A stretch of DNA of 64,000 nucleotides from Sclerodactyla briareus (taxonomy: Eukaryota > Echinodermata > Holothuroidea > Dendrochirotida > Sclerodactylidae). The position numbers were made by a program, and so were the translations under genes. This document shows positions 13,720-25,700 of this stretch, in pieces. Each line of letters opens with the position of its first letter. Within the stretch, counting starts at the first letter, position 1. The DNA lies in contig JAODTK010000699.1 of NCBI GenBank assembly GCA_026419785.1, positions 62,001 to 126,000 on the forward strand, given 5' to 3'. The notes under the pieces are model-generated. The model was not told the DNA's origin. It made no database searches and saw only the letters and a program-made list of their open reading frames with translations.

Positions 13720-16700
13720 ATAGATGGAATGACATGGGCATCACACCAGCTCAACCAGCATAGCTGGTTTGAGCTGAAATCAATTGAGCTAAAAATAAAT
13801 TGAATTGTTGACTTATCATGGTTACAAGCCGATGCATCACACTCGAGTATACACACACACACACACAACCACACACACACACATACATAACTACATACGA
13901 GTACATCAATTCCTCATTGAGGAAAGAATTGCTCAAATCTCCGCCATGGTCATTGGAGCGCACGATGGTGACAGTGAGGCAAATATTTGATGGAGGCACG
14001 AGTGCAGCCTGCTCGGTGATATTTTTTTGACAGATTACGCAGCCCACCTTGGAATCTGTTTCATCCTCATCGGTATGAAGTTTGTGGGCAACCTTCGACA
14101 AAGAGAAATATTGTTGATTCTTCATTTGTTTTAAAGATAAACAAGGCCATGGGTGGGCTCTAATGCTGGTATAACTGAATATTAAAAGACATGGGGATTA
14201 TGTGTATCCGATCAGGACTGGCAATGAGTAATGACCGTGAGCGATTAGTGATACAATCATTTATGATTGGACAACCATAATATAACACAACAGTTGGCTT
14301 GCGTGAGTGGGCAATCCTCGATCTATACATTTGTGTGGAAAAGATAATATTATCTAGGCGGAAGATAGAAGAGATTGCAGACATAGGGATGTCAGGGATC
14401 AGTGGGATGTGCTCTAAGGATTGCTTGATCAGTGTAAGACCCTGAATAGTGTTCAAGATCTAGGGTGAGAGTAGACAGCGCGGTCAGCTACAGTTTCCAA
14501 CCGGAAGGCACTACTGGAACACGTATGCAGTATGTCAAGGAGCGGATAGGCACTGGTGAATCCTTGCATCCTAGCTCTTTCTATTCTAGGCAGTGTCAAG
14601 AGTGCAATGGGACAGGCAAGCTAGATTCCTGGGCTCAGGACTACTGGTGTTAGAGCTCAATTTTGTTTGTGTGCTTTGGTTTTATTAGCCTAGTTTACTT
14701 TCAGGCTGGTGTATGTTAGATTTTGTTTAGTATGCTTTGGTTCTATAAGCCTAGTTCACTTTCAGGCTGGTGTACGTCAGAGCTCAATTTTGTTTAGTAT
14801 GCTTTGGTTTTATTAGCCTAGCTTACTTTCAGACTGGTATATATTGGAGCTCAATTTTGTTTAGTATGCATTGGTTCTTTAGCCTAGTTTACTTTCAGGC
14901 TGGTGTATGTTAGAGCTCAATTTTGTTTAGTATGCATTGGTTCTTTAGCCTAGTTCACTTTCAGGCTGGTGTATGTTAGATTTTGTTTAGTATGCTTTGG
15001 TTCTATAAGCCTAGTTCACTTTCAGGCTGGTGTATGTTAGAGCTCAATTTTGTTCAGTATGCATTGGTTCTTTAGCCTAGTTCACTTTCAGGCTGGTGTA
15101 TGTTAGAGCTCAATTTTGTTTTGTATGCTTTGGTTCTATTAGCCCTAGGTCACCTTTCAGGCTGGTGTATGTTAGAGCTCCAATTTTGGTCAGATGCATT
15201 GGTTCTTTACCTAGTTTACTTCCAAGACTGGTGGTATGTTAGAGCTCAATCTTCGTTTAGTATGCTTTGATTCGATAAGCTAGTCTACTTTTAGGCTGGT
15301 GTGTGTTTAGAGCTCAATTTTGTCAGTATATTAGCCTAGTTGCTACTTTCAGGCTGGTGTATGTTATGAGAGCCCAATTTTGGTTAGTATGACTTCAGTT
15401 CTATTAGCCTAGTTTATTTTCAGGGGGTGATGTTAGAGGCTTCATAAATTGGTTTAGTATGCTTTGGTTCTATTAGCCTAGTTTACTTCAGGCTGGTGTA
15501 GTTTAGAGCTCAATTTTGTTCAGTATTCTTGCTTTATTAGCTAGTTTACTTTCAGGCTGGGTATGTTAGAGATAAATGTTGTTTTAGTATGCTTTAGTTC
15601 TAGTAGCTAGTTTACTTTTAGCGAGTGTATGTTAGAGCTCAATTTTGTTTAGTATGCTTGAGTTTCTATTAGCATTAGGTTAACTTTCAGGATGTGTATG
15701 TTAGAGCGCATTTGTTTAGTAGGCTTATGGTTCATTAGCATAGTGACTTTCAGGTGTGTCTGTTAGGGTCAATTTGTTTCGTATGCTTTGATTCTATTAG
15801 CCTAGTTTACTTCCGATTGGTGTATGTTAGGAGCTCATTTATTTAGTATGCCTTGTTTCTTAGCCTAGGTTATTCAGGGCTGGTTGTATGTTAGAGCTCC
15901 ATTTTTGGTTTAGTAATGCTTTGGGTCTATTAGCCTAGTTTTACTTTCAGCTGGTGTATGATGTTAGAGCTCAATTTTTTTAGTTGCTCGGTTATTAGCA
16001 TGGTTACTTTCAGGCTGGTGTTATGTTGAGACTCAATATTGTTTAGTCTGCCTTGGTTCTAATAGCCTAGTTTACTTCAGGCTGGTGGGGATAGTTAGAT
16101 TTTGTTTGGATGCTTTGTTTTTAGCCTAGTTTACTTTCAGGCTGTTGTATGTTAGAGCTCAATTTTGTTTATTATGCATTGCGGTCTTGAGCCTTTTTTA
16201 GTTTACTCCAAGCTGTTGTATGTTAGAGCTCAATTTTGTTTAGTATGCATTGGTTCTATAAGCCTAGTTACTTTCAGGCTGTTGTATGTTAGAGCTCAAT
16301 TTTGTTCAGTATTCTTTGGTTTTTCTATTAGCCTAGTTACTTTCAGGCTGTTGTATGTTAGAGCTCAATTTTGTTTAGTATGCATTTAGTTCTATTAGTA
16401 CTAGTTTACTTTCAGGCTGGTGTATGTTAGAGCTCAATTTTGTTTAGTATTGCTTTGGTTCTATTAGCTAGTTTACTTTCAGGCTTGGTGTATGTTAGAG
16501 CTCAATTTTGTTTTGTATTGCTTTGGTTCTTTAGCCTAGTTCACTTTCGGCTGTTGTATGTTAGAGCTCAATTTTTCAGTATGCTTTGATTCTATTGGCC
16601 TAGTTTACTTCCAGACTGTGTATGTTAGAGCTCAAATTTGTTTAGTATGATTTGAGTTCTATTAGCATAGTTTACTTTCAGGCTGGTATGTATGGTAGCG

Positions 16701-19700
16701 CTCATTTGTTTAGTATTACTTTGGTTCTATTGCCTAGTTACTTTTAAGCTGGTGTATGATGTTAGAGCTCAATTTTTTTTAGTATGCTTTGAGTTATTAG
16801 CCTAGTTTAATTCCAGGACGGTTGTATGTTAGCGCTCAAATTTTGTTTAGTTATGCTTTGGCGTTCTTTATAGCCTAGTTACTTTCAGGCTGTTGTATGT
16901 TAGAGCTCAATTTTTTTATTATGCATGGTTCTTCAGCCTAGCTTTACTCCCAGAAGGTGTATGTTAGAGTATTTTGTTTTGTATGCTTTGGTTCTATTAG
17001 CCTAGTTACTTTAAGGCTGGGGTTGGGTATGTGAGATTTTGTTTAGTATGCTGGGTTCTATTAGCCTAGTTTCACGAGATAAGGCGGGTGTATGTTAGAT
17101 TTTGTTTAGCTCGCTGTTGTTCGTTCGCTAGTTACTTCAGGCTGGAGTAGGACTTGTGTGATTTTTTATTTGCTTTCAGGCTGCTCTCAATGTCTAATAG
17201 TAAGCTATTATATTGAGATAAATCCTTTCACTCACCATCAATTAAAATTAACCTCAGTATTCTAACATCGATGGTGAGGAATTCGTGCGATTTTGAACTT
17301 ATGATCGGTTAGAATTGGAAGTTGGGTTTATGAAGCCATTCACTGATGGCTTATGACTATGTTGATCTTTTTTGACCTAACCCATTTTGGCATCTCCTGT
17401 CTTGGTAGAGCCCACTCCACTTCAGAGTGCGCATCCCTAGCTGCAACTGGTTCGAGCTGGCCTCGTTACCCAAACCATATGGAGACATGCAGTGGGAGTT
17501 TACATCTGGATAGACCCTGTACACTTTGAAAAGCTGGGCCATCCAGGCAACTTCAAAACTAACTTACATTGACCTATGATTCTTAGAGCTAGCCATGTGA
17601 ATGGCAATTCTTTAAGGTTGACAATAGTCAGAGAACCCTCTCATGACCTCAGACAAACAGAGGTGGATCACACGATTCTCGTACCTTGACACCATGATGA
17701 CTTAAAGTCCATTCAGCCTTTATTCATGTCCTACTTGCCAGTCACAAGCTAAAATACTGTCATAATTATCATATTGGACATGATATAAAAGCGGTGTTTG
17801 GTCAAAATTTGTAGTTTCATGGAATAGGTCCCGGCCAGCGAAACTAATATATTTGTTACAAGCCGGTGCCAGGCTTTTTTAAAAAATTCGCACACGATCA
17901 CCATGTTTGTTTCAGAAACAGAAATGATTTGAGTACTGATTTGAGTACTGTAAATCTGAACGTGAAGTCCTTTTTGTGGAAGTAAGGTATGGAACGATTT
18001 GGCATTATTATGAGCTTATTTCTGAATGGAGCCTTAACAATCTCTTCGGAAGCCGCTAATGGCTAATAGGCTGGCTGGCCTTTCATAGTAATTCGTACAT
18101 CTTAAATCCAAAGTAAAAATGACAACCGCAGAGTCCGCTTCATGATTGACCAATTAGGGAGAATGAAGATGGACAAAATCTTGTGTCATGCAAATGGACA
18201 GTGAATAAGGCCCCCCAAAAATGTGAAAATGGGAGTATCCCCCCCCCCCCCCCCCCCTTCTCAGAGTGGCGGTCTCCGGAGCTGTCAGGGTGCGGTTCAA
18301 AATTCATTGACGTCCACACTCTCCAAAACCAATCCCTGATTGATCAACCTACCTGTGTTGACCTTCTACTTGACCTTTCCATCTTGGCCAGGCTTTTTCA
18401 TCCACATTTCAGCCTCCTCCTCTTTCGAAGTGCCATGAATGATCTGATCGGAGGAGCAAGAGAAGAGTAGCGGTGAAGAACGTATATTGCGAATTGGAGG
18501 CCATGTGTACCCAGAAACTCAAACCCATTAAACCAAAATAGCAGAAAAAGGTATGAGGGTACCCGGTGACAAGAATTACGCAAATTTTCCTTTTTCAATC
18601 AAATTCCCTCGTTGATTTTCTTCACGAGCCCTATCATAGTGTGCCCATGGTCGCTCTGCGATTTCATTGAAGCTCCTCACCGACCACACTGGATCGCCTC
18701 TGCCGAATTCCGTATGGAAATTAAACATGTTTCTTTTTGTTTTTCCTTCGGATAAACCAAGGATAACACCGGAAGCCTTGCCTGTGCTCACACAGTTAAT
18801 AGGGAGGTGACCCCGGCCATTGTTCCGAGCAGTGTTCACACATTAATTCTGGAATTACACAGACCATTGCTCCTGGGGATTCAGAGAAAGTAGAAATGGG
18901 TGCGAACGGGGCAGTGTTGAAGTATTTGGCAGTGTCTGGGGTTATGGGGTTCTCTGGTAAGACTTCAGCACAGCTACAATGCAGAGTGTGTGATGAACAG
19001 ACTTCTCTTGCCCCTTTGGAAGCTTCTTGGGGTGGAGGCAGAACCAGAGTGGTAGATAGGGGGTGTGCGGAGCCCAAGGGACGGTGGCAGGACGATGAGG
19101 TGGAGGTAGTGAACGAAGAGGGAGGGAAAGGGGGTGAGGGGAGTGATCAATGAAGGGAATAAAGGGCTGGTAAACTGGTTTCCTTTGGTTTTTCGGCTTC
19201 TTCTTGTCCTCCCCTATCCGTGCCCTCGGTGGCGGGGGCTTTGCCACAGTAATAGTCTTCTTATCCTCTGGTTTGTTTGCCAGTTCTCATTCTGCCACTG
19301 GAAAAAAAGAACAGGGACGCATCACAATTTGCTTGATTTAGCTAAACCTCAAAATTATGTCTTTAAATCATCCAAAACTAGGATTTCACTTTTTCCCCCA
19401 AAGGACCTGTACTCAGACATGTGCTATTTGTAGGAAAGCACCACCCTCATGTCTGAACTCTACCAAAAGCGGTAACGTGAATGCAATGTGTGCATTATCG
19501 AAAACACATACCTGTAGGTATGATCGCATAGATCCATGGGATCCATGGAACGAACTAGAGCCACTCACAGAGGCAAATTCTTGCCAGCAAAAATTACCTT
19601 TTTGGACCTCAAACATGCACCCAGATGACCATGGACAATTCTAAACCCACCCCCTCACCCCTCGCCAACAAATTACAAACTGGTCACATGAGCAGCGAGG

Positions 19701-22700
19701 GGCGGGTGGCAAGGACGTTAGAGTGTAGCCTGCAATGACTGAGGTTCCTGGTTCAAACCCCCCGGTGTCGTCACGAAACCAAATTTCACCCGCTCCTTTC
19801 TCGTGTTAGGAAAGTGGCTGCACGAGTGGAAGCTACACTCACGTCTGTCGGATGGGGACATTAAATGGCCGATCTCCCGGGAGCAGGAATTCTCACCCGC
19901 GCGTACTCAGGGCACTCTTTAAAATAATTAGACGAGATTCGCCGGTGCCCTTCCACAGCCAAAACTGGAGTATCTCTACAATTTCGACTTAGGATTTCCT
20001 CAGTCAGCGAAGCACCTTTCGGGTTGGAGCATAAACACGAGGGTATAACTAACTAAAAATCAGCACATGTTATGATCATCCAAGTTATTCTGCAGAAGAA
20101 TACATTTGACTACTCATAAAAACCATTTGGTAGGACTATCCCTAGCAGGCTGCCCTGTCGTTTTGAGAAAATGTGAATGCTCTTACTGAGGGAATGCAGT
20201 TTGCATTTTCCTCCCAATGGCACATTTGGCCCTTCACACAATAGCTATTCACCTCTAAAGACTTTTTCGTAGGAAATCAGAGATGACCCCACTGTCCATG
20301 GTTTGTCATCATTTATGAAAGACTAAAGCCAGTGTCCCACTTATGAACCATAAATAGAACAATGAAATCGATGCAGCCTCAATGAAAAAGATAACAGTGG
20401 TTGGGAGCTGAGTAAGCTGTGTGATGAATGTATTGATTAGTCAACAATTTGAAATCAACAGGTTTGTTGTTGAAAAGTTTATCCTTCAAAGGTGGATTCA
20501 CATTTATTGTTGTTGTTTATGTGTTGTTTTATGTTGGTTTATGTGGTGACCATGCTATTGGGTTTGGGTTTGTGACAAAGAAAGGTTATCATTATCGACT
20601 TAACACACTTCAGGCGACTACTAACCGTTATAATGCTGAACAAGTATCGCACTAAGTCCAACCTAATCCGTAGGTGGAGAAGGATTTCACAGATGTTTTA
20701 CATAATAGCTCATAATGCCCTCAAATTTTCCTCTGTCCCCAAATTACTAAAAATTTACCCCATATGTACCCCAAGTTCCTAATAACACAGACTGAGTATG
20801 ATGATAATCCAACTTGAGGAAAAGCATTTTACAGATGCATGAAGTGTCACATGATAGTTCATTCTGTCACTTCAATAACCTGAACCTAAATTCCGAAACC
20901 CCATAGGAACCACTCGTCCATGATAACACTGATCGGGGGGTTGTATTGGTAATCCAACCTAAACTGTCGGAGATAATCATTTTTCAAGTTTTTTTCTTCC
21001 TTCATTTCTACTGCAGTTTTTACATCATATTTCATTATGCCCTTTGAGAACCATTGATCTTCATCCCTGACCATCCGTAGGTTACCAATGGTTTTCATGA
21101 TAACAATGAGTTCCATGGTAATCCAACTTAATCTGCAGGGGGAGCAGTTTTCAGTTTTCAATATAATGGCCCATTAAGCCCCTTTATACGCAGGTTGGTC
21201 AACATCCGTCAAAACAAACATGGACATTTGGGGTCACAAGAGGCCAGGAGCTTAGACAGGCAGGCAAACAGACATTAAGATTGGTTCAGTGTAAGTGAAT
21301 TATTGAAGCTGAGGTTGAATCCATTCGAATTTAAAGATCAAGAAAAGTCTAGGACATTCAAAAACATAACAGGAACAATGTTCATGGCTGGATCCGAGTG
21401 TCATAAAGGACAAATTACAAATGTGAAGTGCTATGGAAAATTGCCATCATTGATCCCAGTTCTACATTTGTTGAATGGACAGACAGTTCGAGTCATGAAA
21501 GCTAAAATAAAAGCTACAATACAACACAACACCACTAGCCAATCAGAGAATACCTTGAGAGGCAGTGCACACCAGCTGGACCGTTCATAACTAGTTGGTT
21601 CTACACAGCTCACTGCGTGTCAATTATGGAAGTGCGCTCCTTCTCTGCAGTGACATATTACAAGGAATGTCCCCTGGGGAACATACAACTACGACATACC
21701 ACCAAACTCGTGTACTGATAGTATTTAACATTCAACTATGTATCTAACATATGGTACGCAGGGATCGAACGGCACGTCCGAGTACAAAACGTGTGGGTGT
21801 CTGCCTTGTGGGCAACCGAGGCGTTATAATAGAGGGAACAAAAGTGCATTGATCCTGCGTCAGTCGGCTGGCACTCCCAAGGATACCTTACATTCGCTGA
21901 ACCAAAAAGATTAGGATGTTGAAGAACTGGTGAGACCATTAAATAGCCTCAATGTCATCTTGGGACGGGCACTGTGAAAACTGATTTTCGACAAATCTCT
22001 GGATATTGTGGCCTGGGTCTAATTTGGGCTTATAGATGAGAAATGAAGCATGCAGTGGGTCATGTGCTCATTTAGGAGCATGGCATGAGCCTAGGAGGAA
22101 CCAACATCAAAGGTATGTGTGTACTGTAGCCATGTAATTGTAGTGGTGTTTCAGGGTGTTCCCTCTCCTATCCACAGGTAAAAGGGGGGGGTCTACCCAC
22201 CAAGGTCCTACATACCCTATTATTATTAGTGGTGGGTTTTGGTTGTTCTGCTATCTTGGGCGCAGACGCAGACCGTGGTAGCCTCTCCTCTGGTTTCTTG
22301 GGCTCTGGCAGGATGGTGCTCCCCGTTTACGGAGACCGGTCCTCCAGGCGGGCGTTTCCTGCTCCTTGGAATCCTGTTGACCGGGGGGAGGGGCTTCGGT
22401 GAAAAACTTGGGAGCTGTGATGGGATGAAAAAAAAAAGGTTGGTTGACGTATTGACACTTTTGCTTTCGAGGCCAGTCCAATCATGAACATTAGTTAGAT
22501 CGATATCAGAAACAAAAGACGCCAACTACTTACTCAGGAGCATCCTCTACCAAAACAAGTGGGTTCTTCAATCGCTAGGTTGGCCTATTTCGGGATCAGA
22601 GGTTTTCATTTCGTTAGAGTATTCACTTTTTTTATCACCTTGATCTGATGGCCTAGATATCAGATTTTGTTGTGGTCAGCTATTGACATCAATATCCAAA

Positions 22701-25700
22701 ACAAACTGAGGTCATGGGTTGCCAGCATATATGTGAATGAAAACTGAGATGGGCCTTCAGAACTCTGCAGAGGTAAAAATTCCAACCCATTATTAACTCT
22801 TATCATGCTGAATTAAATTGAGGGCGGGCTCCATTACGGCCACCATTTTGTTCTGCAGGAGTGGCCACAGTGACTGTATCAGATGAAAACCCCTCCCTGC
22901 AGTCCACCATGACAACATTCCGCAATATAAATTAGGTTGCAAATTCAAGGCGCTGATTGGCTGAGAGATAATAGCATTTTGAAATTTGGTGGTAGAGCGC
23001 TCCCACTGGGCAACATATGTCGCCTACAGCATGATAAGATTAATAACATTAATATTAAAACAAAACCTCAGAGAAGCTATTTAACCATAGGCAAGGAGTA
23101 ATTAAACACATTAAATGGCCTCCCGTGACCCCATCCAGATTCAAAATTCTGCAGACCACGGGTGAATGACATCCACAACCTTTCATAACATCTGACAAAC
23201 TTTCCACATAACCTAGGCAAATTAGTTACACTGAATGACTCCGGTTACCCCAGTTCCTTTTAAATTGATTGGGGACTAAAAGTGGGACATACCCGTTAAG
23301 TTTCATGAAAATCCGACCAACTTTGGAAAATCGCATAAATCATGTAAATTGGATGTGCCTAATAACCTCTAGTGACCTGCACTAAAAGCAGAACATATCC
23401 ACCAGGTTTTGGGAAGAACCGACAACGAATTAGACTACCTGATTAGCACATTTCAGGCTGAAAATCGAATCAGTTCATCTACCTGTCATACTGCTTCTTA
23501 ATACCAAACCACATAAAATGCGTTTTTTCCGGAATCTTGCTAAAGAGCTAAAACAACAAAACAATAAACTAGGCTAATTGCCTCTCAATTGATCTCTTTG
23601 GTGACAAAAATCTAATCAGAGCATCTACAATCAACTCGCGACCACCAAAATTGACCCAAGGGTGACCTTCCTCCCCCACTTTCTAAACACCTCAAATATT
23701 TTTACATTTATCAATGGTCAATAAGGATGGCCCAAGGACCAATTTCATGCTTAACCATCTATTCTGTAGAAGCAGAAACCACTCGGACTGCTCCACAGAG
23801 AATGGCCAAAAATTGGACCCTAATGATCTTTGGACCTGTATGCCAATAAATCCATATATAATATATAATAAGAGATATTGGTTAATGATAACTACTGACC
23901 AACTTTAATGACCCTCAAATTTACTTTGTAGAGCGGCTTAACTGTGCGAACAAAATGGATGAGATGACTCAGTGACCTTTGTATTCAAATTCATGAACAT
24001 CCCATAAGTAACATTGGTCAGTGATGATACTGCCAAACTTGTAGGATGCATTGTAGGAGTAAAGCCGCTAGGGGACTGTCGAGCCCAAATGGCAGAAATT
24101 GACCAACAAATGAATTTTGATATGAAATTCATGAAGGAAACATGATACGTGAGTATTACTGACCAATTTACATGAGGAGTAGAAGCTGCTGATCTTTAAA
24201 AAAAGAATGGCTGAAATGACCCCTCGCTGACCTTTGACCTCAAAGTCATGAACACACACACAGAACCCTTCGGTTCGGCATGTGTGGTTTGTATTGTGTC
24301 TCTTTCGAAAACGCCCAGCACGCACTGCTGATTTTTTGTGTATGGTACGCAAGGGTAATTGACTTCGATTGAACAATGCAAACAGTTTACCTAGCTGCTT
24401 TTTCAATGTTTAGAGCAGGGGTTTCAACCCTCTTTGGTTGTCGTCCCAAATTTGGCATTTATGAATGTATCACGTCCCAACATATTAATGAAGTGGATAT
24501 GTAGGAAAAATAATAAAAAAAACTTCAAAAAGGTGCGTTTTATGAATTTGTTAGGAGCACGTCCCCTAGAGATTCACGCACGGCACTAGTCACGTAGGGG
24601 CGTAGCAAAGGGTTGATAATTGGGGGGTGTAGGATTATGTTTTGCCGACGGATTGGCAATGGATACCGATATGGGGTAGTGGTTTAAGGGGAGGGGGGTG
24701 TTCACCACCCTTGGAAAATTATGAATGACCATCACTACACATGCGCGTGAAGCGCGCAAAAATTTGAAACTTAAGGGGCAAATTGCATCAATTCGGCCAT
24801 TAGTACAAATTTCAGAGAATCTTTCCACTTTCGCATTAGGCTATCTAACGATTGTTACTTCTGTGCACACTAGTTGGAGTTTCCTGCCCGAATTTTCGAT
24901 CTGGGGTAATAAAAAAATAAAAAAAAAGGTGGGGGGGGGCTCCTTCTATCTTGCCTTTACTCTAGCTATGCCGGCTCGCATGATTTCCCGCCTAGAGCCG
25001 ACTGTTTCATTGCTAAGTTTAGGGCTTTTTTTTCTTAATTGTTCCATGCAAAATGCTTGGAAAAAATGTTGGTCTCTCTGGCATTTAAATAAGCGACCAA
25101 AAACAAAAACTGTCAAACTCATGGAAAATGAAATGTCAAACGCTAACCGAATTGACGGGCGGTCACATTATCTAATATTTGCCGACGTGCTTCTCTTGTC
25201 GACGCTGATTGGGCCAATTAGAGGAAGAGCCATAAGTCGAAATAGCTGCTAATAAAGTCTGGCTTCCTTTTTTTATTACCGAACCCAAACCGAAAATTTG
25301 CAGACGGCGACGAAATTATTGGGGGTGTGACAACCCCCACAGCCCCCCTCGCTACGGCCCTGTTGTCACGTTGATGGACGGACGGGGGCGGAATTTCCCC
25401 ATTCGAAAATACACACACACTGTATAGTTACCCTGCGCCAGTATGTGGGTTGTGTGATCACTTAACTGCACACGGAAATGTTCAGGTACCTCAATTATTC
25501 TTATGTATTAAAAATACAATTCATAAAAATGGATCATTTTGTCTTATTTTTTCTGTGGGACTGGGGACAAGGTCAATCCCACCAGGAAATTGCAAGATGT
25601 CCCACGTGGGATCGTCCCCCAGGTTGAAAACCCTTGGTTTAGAGATAACAAAGAGATAGATAGAGATAGTTCTAATCATTGGCTTATTAATGTAATATAC

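Larger units (their letters stand above)
3058..19175 (-). other. 16.1-kb intron of PPP1R12
   Basis: Lies between the VAKPPPPR exon and the 3.0 kb exon. It is filled mostly with repeats, listed separately. Stretches 6147-6838, 7381-9120, 9800-11520 and 17171-18480 show no gene or repeat that I can name, apart from homopolymers and a short AT run at 10519-10532. Further small exons may be hidden in it. Confidence 0.5.
19298..22215 (-). other. 2.9-kb intron of PPP1R12
   Basis: Holds a SINE-like element (19690-20050) and a TGACC-type repeat patch (20640-21290). Segments 20051-20640 and 21291-22215 show nothing that I recognise. Confidence 0.5.

Noticed and set aside
13751..14125. 124-codon minus-strand ORF with CVICQ motif
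   Set aside because: The C-terminal third is translated (AC)n microsatellite; the Cys pattern is too short for a zinc-finger domain; no splice logic.
24725..25252. 175-codon plus-strand ORF, the longest in the window
   Set aside because: Lies inside the nested MITE; no transposase motifs (no DDE, hATC or zinc-finger pattern); likely chance.
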